From: Thecamonas trahens ATCC 50062
Lineage: Eukaryota > Apusozoa > Apusomonadida > Apusomonadidae
Assembly (NCBI RefSeq): GCF_000142905.1
Contig: NW_013657644.1
Span: 115,697-179,696, forward strand
DNA length: 64,000 nt
Direction of reading: 5' to 3'
The position numbers and the translations under genes are program-made. Under the pieces are notes generated by a model. The model saw only the letters and a list, made by a program, of their open reading frames with translations, did not search any database and was not told where the DNA came from. This document shows, in pieces, positions 28,467 through 38,929 of this stretch; position 1 is the first letter of the stretch, and each line of letters starts with the position of its first letter.

Positions 28467-31012
28467 ATGCCTCGGCCACCAGTTCCGCCAAAGTCACCGT
28501 CAGTCGCTGTGTACGTGGCGGTGGGGCTGCCTGGTGCCCGTGCTGCCGTTTCCGCTGTGGAACCAAGGAGTGTGACGAGTGCGGCACGTCGACCGGGTCG
28601 GGCCGGGCAACGAGGTAGTAGACAAGGCAGTCGTGTACTCTCTCCTCCTGCAGGCTCTATACCGTCACCACGTCGAGCTTCGCGCCGCCCGCAACCGAGC
28701 TGGCCGCGCTCCGCAGGCTCAACTCCAGCGGCGGCGTCGCCTCGCTCCACCGGGGCGCGATGGACTCCTCCGTCGTCGAGCTTGACGCCGCCTCCGCGCG
28801 CCCGCCGGCCTGTCCGGGCAAACACGGTTGCACTCTCGCGCCCGCCATCGGGTGAGAGCATGTCGTCGCCGGAGGTCTCGCCAGACCCGTCGCCGCTCTC
28901 CACCCCCGGTGATCACTCGCCGGTTCGTGACCTGCCGCAGTCGGCCGCACTGCCGCTCCCGCACCCGCTCGCTATCATTGACGACTCGTGCACGACTCGT
29001 CCGTCCCGTCCGCGTCGTCCAAACTTCCGAACCAAGCCGCGATGTCCGCCACAGCCGCTGCCCAAGCCTGATGCTGAACTTGTGCGCCGCGCGCTATCGC
29101 GGCCGCCTAGGCGGCCGTCGGTCCGCCCGTCGACTCGGCCCAAGCCAGCTCCGGCCTCAAACCCCGTGGCGCGCCGGGTGGCATCGGCTGTCCGCGCCTT
29201 TGAGGACCCGATTGCCTCGGATGCGTTCATCCCGCGCGGGTACGCGGCGACGCCGTCGTCCGGATCGCCGGCGAGCCGGGCCAAGCTCAGCGTACCACAG
29301 CCCGCGGTCAAGCCCGGACGGCGCGCACCACGCCGTCGCCCGCTGTCGTCGACGGCGCTGCCAGCATTGGTTCTTCCGCCGCGTGGAACACGGCTTGTGG
29401 TCCCGTTCAAGCTGGACGTGGTTGACTACCTGGCCACGCTCCGACTCGACGTTGTCATCACTATCCAGCATGTCGAGTCGGTCGATTCCCTGGGGGCTTC
29501 CGATCTCGAGCCGTGGACGTTTGACAGCGATGCTCCTGGCTCCGAGGCCAGTGCAGCGAGTCCGGCCCAGCTCTACTCTGCGCTTTTTGCCTCGCAGCCG
29601 CGCGACGAGTATTGGCGCTACTTTTTAGCTGTCTATCGCGTGTTTATGGAGCCGATCGAGCTCCTGCATCGGCTCTTCCTCTCCATGCATCCAAGCAATA
29701 CTCTAGTCTCGTTGGCGCATGCGCGCATGGCACTTGACTTTCTTGTTTTCTGGGTGTCGCACCAGTACGCTGACTTCCTCGCTGCGTCGCGCCTGCTCCT
29801 GGCGCCGCTGCGCGCGTTTAAGGATGCTGTTCTTGCGCCTTCTGAGCTGGATGTGGCCTTGCTCGAGGCGTCGCTGCAGGCTGCGGCGCACGCGGCGGCC
29901 GACGCCGAGCAGCGCGAGGCCGACGTCGTCACCGCTGCCGCCAAGTTGGAGGTCGACATGCTCGACGCGGAAGGCCACGGCCTCGCCACGCCGAGGGCGC
30001 GCTCGCCGGATCCGCACTCGCAGCGGCCGACCGTGCCGGTGCGGTCGAACACGAGCCCAACCGACACGCTTGCTGCTGCCCTTGAGATGGCGCGGATGGG
30101 TGAGGAAGCCGACGCTGCCGCGACGCCTCGCAAGTCGCGGTTCGGCACGCTGAAGCGCAAAAAGAAGAAGCGCGAGGCGGCTGAGGCGGCGGCAGCTGCT
30201 GCAGCAGCAGGCTCGGACTCCTCGCCGCAGAACGAGGGTGGTGCCCTTGATGCGATAGCGCAACCGCGTCAGCGGCTGGATCCGCGGTCTCTCTTTGACG
30301 TGGAGACCGGCGATGCAGCCGCGTTTGCGCAGCAGGTCACACTTGCCGACTTTGTGGTTTTTCGTCGATCCAGACCAGCGAGCTGCTCGGCCTCGCGTGG
30401 TCCAAGCCCGGCAAGGAAGATGCTGCGCCGCATGTGCTTCAGCTCATCCGCTCGTTCAACACCCTCTCTGGGTGGGTCGCGTCGGTTGTTGTCCGCGAGA
30501 GCAAGGTCAAGGTCCGCGGCGAGCTCATCGGGCGGTTCATCGACCTGGCGTACGAGTTTACCGTCGCCAACAACATGAATGGTATGATGGCGGTCATGGC
30601 CGGGCTCTCATCGTCGCAAGTCCATCGGTTGCGCAAGTCGTGGCAGCGGGTCGATGACTCACGCTGGGCAGTGTACGAGTCGCTCAAGGCGCTCATCGCG
30701 CCGGCCAAGAATTTCCGCATCATGCGGAGCAAGCTTGCCACCGCCGCCATCCCCTGCCTTCCCTATCTCGGCATGTTCCTCACCGACCTAACCTTTGCCT
30801 ATGATGCCGTCCGCCAGTCGGTCGACGGCAAGTACTACTTTGCCGACTTTGTGCCCATCGCCAAGATCCTCCTCGCCATCCAGCGCCATCAAGACGGCTG
30901 GTTCTCCTGGCAACCGCTCCCTAAGCTCCGCCTTTTTATCGACAAGTACATGGAGGTCCTTCCGGATGAGGATGCGTATGCTCTCTCACTCGCCCACGAG
31001 CCACGCAAGTGA
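28467..31012 (+). CDS. Ras guanine nucleotide exchange factor (REM + CDC25), frameshifted
   Basis: About 848 aa once the frame is followed across one shift. Ras GEFs load Ras-family GTPases with GTP. A Pro/Arg/Ser-rich N-terminus precedes a RasGEF_N (REM) domain around LYSALF...YWRYFLAVYRVFMEPIELLHRLF. A Lys-rich linker (KRKKKKREAAEAAAAAA) leads into the CDC25 domain. The CDC25 domain begins VTLADFVVFRR in one frame and continues IQTSELLGLAWSK in the next. Canonical RasGEFs read DFELFRKIQPRELLGQAW without a gap, so exactly one base is missing after 30367. The rest (FNTLSGWVAS through PCLPYLGMFLTDLTF) is well conserved. ATG 28467 (MPRPPVPPKSP) or 28347 are both possible starts. Confidence 0.8.
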
Positions 31013-31248
31013 CCGCAGAAACATCAGCAGTAATACGATGAGGCGCTCTCAGCCTGTGCATGACGCAGCCGTCGCCTATGCATCACCAGTCGCCAGCGAG
31101 AGCCAGAGGACCGGACTTTGAGCCGCCAACCGACTGGCATTGCCAACCCACACGCACACCCTCCCTCCCTCCCGCCCTCCCACCCCACCACCACCACCGC
31201 CACAGACTGATCACCTGCACACCCACTACCACCTCACCCATCCATACC

Positions 31249-32123
31249 ATGGTGGTCGAAGGCGACCATGTGACGGTGGCCTCCCACCAGTGGGTGGAGG
31301 AGCTGGCGGCTGCGTCAGAAGAGCTGGTGGCGAGCCTCGCTGCAGCCGCAGCCGGTGGCGGTACTGGTGCTAAAGCCGGAGCCGGAGCCGGAACCTCGGG
31401 AACTAGCGGAGGATTCGTCGGAACACATGGTGGAGGCAGAGGAGGGCGAGATGGGACAAGCCGTAGACAGGCAGAAAGGAACACAGGACGCATTCCGCCG
31501 GGCTTGCTTGTGGCGCCAGCCGAGGTGGTGGAAGAGCTTGCTGAGAGCGACGCACCTCACGGCAGGGCCGGGCTATTCGCCACATCCCGCCGCAGGACTG
31601 CTTCCTCCCGCTGCTCGTTCCGCGGAAACGCAAGTCACGACGGGATCTGCGGGCTAGTCGGCACGCGCAGCGACTGGTGGCCATCCACGAGAAGAGGATG
31701 GTCGAGCTGGAGCGCGATCTGGAGGTGGCGGAGATGCGCCGCAAGCTCAAGGCCGCCCATCGGGCGCCACCACTCGATAGATACCACCGTTACAAGGCTG
31801 CCGCACTAGAGCTAGAGCCGCTAGCTGACTTTCTTTCCGAGGACAAGTATGCTACCCTCCGCAAGCGCTACATCATCATGGCGGCGCGGACGCAGTCGAC
31901 CCATGATGGCGCGCTGATGCACAACATCACTCGGCGGATTACACTCGGCCGCACAAAACGTGCCCCGCGGTCCGCGAACGCTACAGCGCGCGTTCCGCGT
32001 CCGCCACCAGCCACGGCCCCGGTCGCCTTTCGCCCGGCGCCGCCGCCAGGCCCGCCCCCGCACCCATCGGCGTCGCAGCCGAGCTGGCGCGCTCGTAGGC
32101 TGCGCGCTCGGACCGGGGCGTGA
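31249..32123 (+). CDS. Unrecognised basic helical protein, three exons proposed
   Basis: Proposed exons 31249-31360, 31407-31462 and 31566-32123, 241 aa. Introns are 46 nt (GTACTG...AACTAG) and 103 nt (GTAGAC...CGGCAG), both in matching phase. The first exon (MVVEGDHVTVASHQWVEELA) follows a long G-free CA/C leader. The third frame is clearly coding: LPLLVPRKRKSRRDLR, a helix VAIHEKRMVELERDLEVAEMRRKL, then DRYHRYKAAALELEPLADFLSEDKYATLRKRY and a basic Pro/Arg tail. Exon 1 and exon 3 frames differ, so splicing or frameshifts are required. The middle exon is the weakest part. No family recognised; convergent neighbour's stop is 13 bp away. Confidence 0.45.
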
Positions 32124-32136
32124 GAAAGTGCAAGCG

Positions 32137-33153
32137 TCAGCCAAACTGGAGCTCGATCCGTTCCGTGTAGTTGTAGCGGGGGATAATCAAGTCCATCCGC
32201 TGCAGGCCCGGCGTCCATTCAGCTGATGTCGGCGCCCTCGCCCGCCACGGCTCCAGGACCACTAGCGGGAGCAGGACCGCAGGTGCCTTGCTCCTCAGCT
32301 CGACGATGGTCTCCAGCCCGCCGGTCGCCGTCAGCGCCAGCGTCCGTGCCGGCGGCGGCGCCTCGTCGCTGTCCCACACCAGCACAACGCGAACTTCGAC
32401 CGGCGCAAGCTGCGGACCGAGTAGGCTGACTCGCGCGCACGGGCTTGTAGGCGAGAGCCGCAGCACCCGCCGCCCGTTGCTACCCATCGCCAGCGTGCAG
32501 CCGCCGGCGCCGGTTAGTGTCACCGCCGCCGACGCCACTGACCTCATGACGTAGTTCAGTGTGTGCGCCAAGACCGCATCACCAGGCTCAGCGCCTGCCG
32601 CGTCGAGCGCGAAGACGTGGACCTTGATCTCGAAGCAGCCCGGGATAAACAGCGTCGCCGCCAACGCTAGCGCGTCGGGTGCGGCTGCAGTGACCGAGTA
32701 GCGCGTGCCGTCGATTCGTGCCGCCACATCTCCTGGAATCCAGCCATCGAGCCCAGTCTCGTCTTCTTCGCTCCGGAAGACCTGGACGTGGGTTGTGTAC
32801 GGATGCGGGGCGTGTGCGGGATGGATCGAGCCGCCGGCCGGCGCCACCTCGAACTGCTCGCGGACTGGGCATCCGCACGGAGTCGGCGCCAGATGGATCC
32901 ACGACTCGCGTGGGCCATTTTCCACCATCTCATCGCTTCCATCGGTCTCAATTCCACCTACACATTCCTCCACACTCCGTGGACTGGTGGCAGTGATGGG
33001 ATGGCCGGGCGATGGCGGCGGTGATGATGGCTCACCCAGCCGAGGTGACATCGCCCCAGCTGGAGCATCGGCAGCCGACTTGACGCACGGTGAGTTGGCC
33101 ACTCCGTACAGCTGCATGGCAGGAGGATTGGCTACTCCGTACAGAATAGGCAT
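32137..33153 (-). CDS. Hypothetical protein, predicted beta-rich
   Basis: 338 aa, single exon, ATG 33153. Not recognised. The N-terminus carries two LYGVAN copies (ILYGVANPPAM, QLYGVANSP) and a Pro/Ser-rich linker. From about residue 95 the sequence alternates hydrophobic residues in a way typical of beta strands (HVQVFR, VLAHTLNYVMRSV, VEVRVVLVWDSDE, AVLLPLVVLEPW), ending with YNYTERIELQFG. No signal peptide or membrane segment. Function unknown. Confidence 0.5.
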   Translation of the reverse strand: MPILYGVANPPAMQLYGVANSPCVKSAADAPAGAMSPRLGEPSSPPPSPGHPITATSPRSVEECVGGIETDGSDEMVENGPRESWIHLAPTPCGCPVREQFEVAPAGGSIHPAHAPHPYTTHVQVFRSEEDETGLDGWIPGDVAARIDGTRYSVTAAAPDALALAATLFIPGCFEIKVHVFALDAAGAEPGDAVLAHTLNYVMRSVASAAVTLTGAGGCTLAMGSNGRRVLRLSPTSPCARVSLLGPQLAPVEVRVVLVWDSDEAPPPARTLALTATGGLETIVELRSKAPAVLLPLVVLEPWRARAPTSAEWTPGLQRMDLIIPRYNYTERIELQFG

Positions 33154-33369
33154 GTTGCCGCTGTAAAGGTGGTAAAGAGATATGTCTCTGTCGCCCAGCT
33201 GCAGTCACAGTCCACACACCACAGTTGCCGCGCTCTGCTTGAGCCAATGTGTGACGACGGACATCAGCCAATGGCCGCCGCTCAGAAGAAGAAATTGCTA
33301 GTGCCACCTTACAGACATTGGCCATTGGCTGTTGCTCCACCACTCTGCCAAACACGGACATGGCTTGAT

Positions 33370-33750
33370 GATCGCCATTGCCAACGATCCACTCTACCTG
33401 CCTGTGCTCAGTACGCTGCCTGCCCACGATCACACGGCACACTGCCTGCCCACGATCCACTCTACCTGCCCGTGCTCAGTACGCTGCCTGCCCACGATCA
33501 CACGGCACACTGCCTGCACACCCACGATCACACGGCACACTGCCTGCCCACGATCCACTCTACCTGCCTGTGCTCAGTACGCTGCCTGCACACGATCACA
33601 CGGCACGCTGCATACCCACGATCCACTCTACCTGCCTGTGCTCAGTACGCTGCCTGCCCACGATCACACGGCACGCTGCCTGCACACGATCACACGACAC
33701 ACTGCCTCCCCACGATCACACGGCACACTGCCTGCCCACGATCACACTAA
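33370..33750. repeat. Composite minisatellite of two interleaved units
   Basis: About 380 bp built from two unit types: CACGATCACACGGCACACTG followed by CCTGCC (about 26 bp), and CACGATCCACTCTACCTGCC followed by TGTGCTCAGTACGCTGCCTGCC (about 42 bp). They share the CACGATC start and CTGCC end and occur in irregular order, about four long and nine short copies. All three frames are open for long stretches, which is a composition effect. The surrounding 33154-34021 holds no supported gene; 33930-34020 is the G-poor leader of the next gene. Confidence 0.85.
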
Positions 33751-34021
33751 CAATCACGATAGCCAAGCCCTCCCCCCTTTGTCCCAAACACATCAGACAT
33801 GTCCACCACTTTTCCCGAGTGTGTACATGTGTATGCGCTGCAGGTGGTAGACTGCCGCAGGTGTGACTCCGTCAGAACCATTCTTTGCAAGCTACTCGAA
33901 TTGGCATGCGCACGAGCAAGTGCACCTCCCCCCTCCCCCCCCTTCCCCTCCCCTGACCACTCCACTCCTCCTCCACCACCACCACCACTACCAACACTGC
34001 CACATACACTTCTTCACTCAC

Positions 34022-37000
34022 ATGGTGGTGTTCGGTGCTCCTTTTGAGAACCTCACCGCAGATACCAATGGTGTGCCATGGGTCGTCAAGTCAGCCGTCC
34101 GTGCGGCGTTGGCAAGTACGTATACAGACAGTGACGACGACTGCCACAGCCACAGCCATAACCACAGCCATAACCACCTCTGTCACCGCCTCTCCTTCAA
34201 CTAACTCTCCCTCCCTTTTCTCCTTATCCATCCCCCCCCCCCCTCCCCCCTCCCCTCCCGCCCGGCCAGACCTCTCGGCTTCAAACATTCTCGCGCCGCC
34301 AACAGAGGCGCTGACGGCGCCACTGACGGCTCTTCTTGATGACATTGATGCGGCTGGTGGCGATGATGGGGATGAAGCTGGTGAGAGGCAGAAGGCGGTC
34401 GAGCATGCGCTGGAAAGGCTTCATTCGTGTGCGCCGTTTGTGGTCCTGCAACGGTGGCTTTCGGCGCTGCCGCGTCCGCTGATGACCCGTGCGGCGGCGG
34501 CCAAGCTGATGCGCCAGCAGCTGACGCCCGCCGCCATGCGGTCGGTGGTCTGGGGCGTGCCTGCCGCGCGGCGAAACACGCTAACGCTTGTGCTTCTGCT
34601 TGTCTCCAAAGCTATCGATAATAGCGCCAGCAACGGGGCGACGCTGGCGTCGGCAGTGGCGTGGCTAGCGCCGCTGCTCCTGCATCCGAGTCGTGAGCAA
34701 GGCGAGGCCGCGCGGCTGGCGACCAGCGCGCTCCTGGTCTTTGCCGAGGGCATTCTCACCGAGCAGCCTGCAGTTGTTGCGGCGCTGCCCAACGCAGCGC
34801 TGGACCCATCGCTGGAGGGCCTGCTGCTTGCGGCAGCCGGGCGATACGCCGAGGCAACCAAGACTGCCGCCGGCGACAGCGTGGCCGTCCGCGGCGGGCG
34901 CGGGCCGATGCCGACAGACCTGCCCTCGGGCTGGGAGGCACACTATGACGAAAACTACGGGCGGTACGTGTATGTCAACACGGCGACCAATGCGACGTCG
35001 TGGACGCTGCCAGAGGCCGCTGCGTCGATCCACGCGTCTGTGGCGCTCCTGGATGCCGCATCCGACTCGGGCGCCGAGTCCGGCGCGGCGTCGAACGAGA
35101 ACCACAGCAAGCAGCATGGCGTCGATGCGCGGGAGACGGTGGCCACACTCAAGCAGGCATTAGATGCACTCGGAAGCGGCGACGCGGACGCGCTCGATGT
35201 GGAAGCGTTTAAGGCTGCCATGCTTGCGCCTGGCTTTCCCATCGTGGCCACGGCCTCGCAGGTGTTCAAGGTCTCCGAGGCCGCCAGCCTTGTCGACACG
35301 CTGGTGACGCTATTTATGGACTCGGGCGACATGATCGAGCTCATCCGGATGGTAGTGACATGCGAAGTCGACGTCACCCTCTCGCCGGGCACGCTCTTCC
35401 GTGGCAACTCGATGTCGACCAAGCTCATGGTGGCGTATACCAAGCGAATTTGCGGTCGGTACCTGGAGCAGACGTTCACGCCAGTCTTGCGGCTACTGGC
35501 CGACGCGGTCGAGGCAGCAGGCGAAGCTGGTCTCGAAGTAGATCCGAGCAAGACCAAGGTCAAGTCGAAGAAGATCCGGGCCAACCTAGCGACGCTCCAC
35601 GAGATGGCTCAGCACTTTCTGGACAGTCTCTTCACCTCTGTCCGCGATATGCCGCGCGAGATGCGCGAGGTGGCACACCTGCTTCACCGCGCCACGTCGC
35701 GCAAGTTTCCACAGATGCGGTCGATTGCCGTTGGTGGGTACATCTTTCTCCGCATTGTCTGCCCGTTCCTCAACGCGCCGTCCTCGTGGCCGGTCCACCT
35801 CGAGCTGGATGTGACTGAGCCACGGCTCCGCAGCTCCCTGCTGGCCATTTCCAAGACGCTGCAGAATTTGGCCAACGGCGTGCGATTCACGTCGACCAAG
35901 CCGCATCTGCTGCCGCTCAACGCGTTCATTGATGCAAATGTCTCGTCGATCACCCAGTTCTTTGACGAGGTGGCGGTTGTGCCTAAGAGCGCGACATCGG
36001 CGCGATCGGTTCACCTCGGTGCCCTGGCTGCCAAGGAGGAAGAGGCCGGATGGCGAAAGTTGGCCGGCATTGTGGCCAAAGACGCCGACAAGCTGCGCGC
36101 GTACCTGGCCGAGCTGTACGAGGCTGTGGGCGACGACGGCGACGGTGGATTTGAGCGGGGCAACTCGCTCAGCGGGCTGAGCATGGGTAGCGACGACGAT
36201 GACGAGCTCGACTTTGATGGCGGCCCGGTCTTTGGTGCCACGCTGCAGCAGCTGCTGATGGACGACGAGCTGACCGGCGACGTCGACGCGAGCGATGGAC
36301 TTCCTCAGAACGTGCCGCGGGTGCTGGAGGCGTGGCTTGTGTGGCTGACGCACCAGGAGGTGGCCCGCCTCGACGGGGTTTTTGAGCGCAACCCGCCGTT
36401 CTACCGGGTCGCGCAGCTGCAGCGGGTGATGGAGGCGATCAATGCGGGCAAGCGGCCGGTGTTCGACCCGAGCGCCGACCCTGTCGACGTAGTCTGGCTG
36501 GTCAAGACCTTTTTCAACGAACTCTCGGTCCCGCTCCTCGACGCCTCGCTGATGGTTCCGCTCGACGCTCTGGTGGGCGATCTGCCGTATGCCGCATCGA
36601 TTGGCTCCGAGCTCAAGGTCTTTGCAGACGTGCTGGGTCGGCTGGCGCAGGCGCACCGGTCGACGGCGCGGGCAGTGTGCACGGTCCTGCACCGGGTTGC
36701 TAGCGCGCCCGAGGCCGGAGCGTCCAGCCCGTCCTCGCTCGGCGAAGTCTTCGGCCCCGTCTGGCTGCGGGCCTCGCAGGGCCACATCATTTCATCGGAC
36801 ATTTACGACATGGTGACTGCTTTGGCGGCAACGCTTATTGCGGTCCCGCAGCTGCTCGCCGACAGCGCCGAGGCGCGTGCCAAGGCTCTGGACGCGCTCT
36901 CGGCTGCAGAGCTCCGCGCACTGCCGATTGTCGAGATGGCGATGGCCAAGGCCGATGGCGGGCACGACGACGTCGAGGTCGCGACTGCGCGGCAGCTGCT

Positions 37001-37166
37001 GCGCGGCCTGCAGAGCGAGACGACGGCGTCGGTGGAGCGGCTGGTGGGCCGGCTGCAGGCGCTGGCGGGCATTGTCGACAGCCTGCCGTCAGAGGCTTCG
37101 GTCCGTGCGGTGGGGCGGATGGCCGACATCATGCACGGCATGCTCGACGACGAGACCGAGGTGTAA
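34022..37166 (+). CDS. Multi-GAP protein: RhoGAP - WW - RasGAP - RhoGAP
   Basis: Exons 34022-34115 and 34270-37166 (154-nt intron GTACGT...GGCCAG, phase 1), 996 aa. Exon 1 supplies the RhoGAP start VFGAPFENL...VPWVVKSAV; its continuation includes LQRWLSALPRPLM and ends near APLLLHPSR. A WW domain lies at about 250-280 (W253, W276; LPSGWEAHYDENYGRYVYV). The RasGAP domain (about 385-610) has the arginine finger R409 in TLFRGNSM and a FLRIVCPF motif, so it should act on Ras. A second RhoGAP (about 680-860) begins FGATLQQLL and reads GVFERNPP where active domains have GIFR. Neither RhoGAP shows the catalytic arginine in its usual place. The stop is 2 bp from the convergent gene. Confidence 0.8.
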
Positions 37167-37168
37167 AG

Positions 37169-38514
37169 TCACGAGATGGCGCCGATGCGGTTGACGGCCT
37201 CGCCAGCGGCCCCACCCGACACCGTGGTGTACGCTGTTGCCGGCCGCGGGACGACTGTGGTGGTGCAAAACGGCGAAAGAAGGAGCGGCGGTGGAATGAT
37301 GACCGAGCGCGCGTGCCAGTGCTCAGCGAGGGCGGTAAAGAGCTGAGAGGCAGCATCCGAGACGTAGGTGATGACCCGGACCACGCCCGACCCGAAACGC
37401 CTGGTCTGGTTCGAGACCACCAGATAGATGCCTGGCGAGGCCGTCGGCAGGTCGTAGACGACCAGCCACGAGGCGGTCATGGTGCCGGGCTGCAGGAGCG
37501 CGGCGTGCGAGGCGACGACAACCGCTGGTGGCGCTGCCTGTCCTGAAGTGCTGTGAGACGGAAAGGCCAGGGCGCGCTCCGCAGCACTGGACGAGCTCGT
37601 GAGCGAGGCAGTGTCCAGGCCGGTAATCTTGGCGAGGTGCTTGGCGAGGATCGGTGCGCCGAGCTCGGTATCGATGGCAACAACCAGCGGGCCTGAGCGG
37701 TGCTGACCGGCGTGAAGCGTCTTGAACCGACGGGCGAGCTCGTCGAGCTGCTTCAGCTTTGTCTTTTCCTCGACCCAGACCACCGACTCGGCGACAGTGT
37801 GGCCGTCGGCAGCCGCAGTCTTGACGGCAGCCGTCTCGGCGTCGGCGGCCTCGGGCAGGGCAGCGCGGAAGGCGCTGGCGCCGGCGATGAGCAGCTGGCT
37901 ACCGCGTGAAACCGGAAGCCGCGGGCGCTTCGACGCCCCGGCAGTGCTCTCGGTGGCGTCTTCGGCCGCCGGCCGCTTGCGCTTGAGCGAGCTGGGATCG
38001 AGTGCCGGCGCAGCAGCGTCAGCACCGCTCGCCAGTGTCGTGGCGCCGCCGACAGTGGTGGTCGCCAGCGGGGCCGAGCTGGCCAGCGCCGCGGAGGCCT
38101 TTGCAGCGGCAGCAGCGCGAGCGCGGCCGACGCCCTCGATGCACGGCCCGTGCTGAGGATCAACCTGGGTGCCGGCAAAGAACGCATCGTACGCCTCCTC
38201 GGGCCGGTCGAGAAACATGAGAGCGGTGCCCTTGCGAGAGTAGCCCTTGGGCCAGTCAGGTTTGAGAGCGATGACGGTCTCAGCATCGGCCAGAGCCTTC
38301 CCGTGCTCGCCGAGCTTGGCATACGCCGCCGCCCGATTGGAGTACAGCACATGGTACGATCCATCGGCTGCGATGCCGCGGGTGTAGTGACCCACCGCCG
38401 ACTCGTAGTCACCGATCTGGAACATGAGTCCCCCGGCTTCCTTGGCCTCGAGCGCCTGAGGGATGGTTGGGGTGGTTGGAGTGTGGTTGTGGTGAGTTAG
38501 AGTCGCAGTCCCCC

Positions 38515-38563
<49 letters not shown>

Positions 38564-38641
38564 GAGGATACTCTCCCTCTCCCTCTCTCCCTCCCTTTCT
38601 CATACCTTGGCTCTGTCGCCCCTTGCTCCCGTCGCAGCCAT
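37169..38641 (-). CDS. STI1/Hop-like TPR protein fused to degenerate helicase C-terminal domain, two exons
   Basis: Exons 38641-38606 and 38455-37169 (150-nt intron GTATGA...CCTCAG, phase 0), 440 aa. Exon 1 encodes MAATGARGDRAK. Three TPRs follow (about 13-115), close to Hop TPR1: VLYSNRAAAYAKLGEHGKALADAE, then LKPDWPKGYSRKGTAL. Carboxylate-clamp residues N, K and R of repeats 2-3 are kept, but the helix-1 Asn is Gly (KEAGGLMF). The C-terminal half reads KLKQLDELARRF...PLVVAIDT...VVYDLPTASPGIYLVVSNQTRRFGSGVVRVITYV. This follows the order of a DEAD-box RecA2 domain but lacks the HRxGRxGR arginines. A co-chaperone with a dead helicase-like domain is inferred. Confidence 0.65.
38515..38563. repeat. 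(CA)n(TA)n microsatellite inside an intron
   Basis: About 18 CA units followed by about six TA units, located inside the intron of the TPR-helicase-like gene. Read on that gene's strand it is (TG)n, giving a spurious Cys/Val run if not spliced. Confidence 0.95.
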
Positions 38642-38929
38642 ATCCACCAATCGCTAGCAAGAGATGGGTGGTGGTCGATACAGATGGCAGAGGCTACGGG
38701 CGGCAGGACAGTGGGGGCGGGGGGCGGGGGGCGGGGACGGGCAGTGGGGCCGGGCCGGCAGCAGGCAGCAGGCAGCGGGCAGCGGGCAGCAGGCAGCGGG
38801 CAAGGGATACGGCTGGCTGGCAGGTTGGTCAACAAACGATTGTTGAGGATTATTTCTCGTTCACGCAATGGAGCCTGTAGTGGCAGCCGTCGAGTGCAAT
38901 CGTGTTCAGACAGTCACTCGACTACAGTC

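Noticed and set aside
35586-36785. 399-codon minus-strand frame inside the multi-GAP gene
   Set aside because: Antisense shadow; the plus strand carries RasGAP and RhoGAP motifs.
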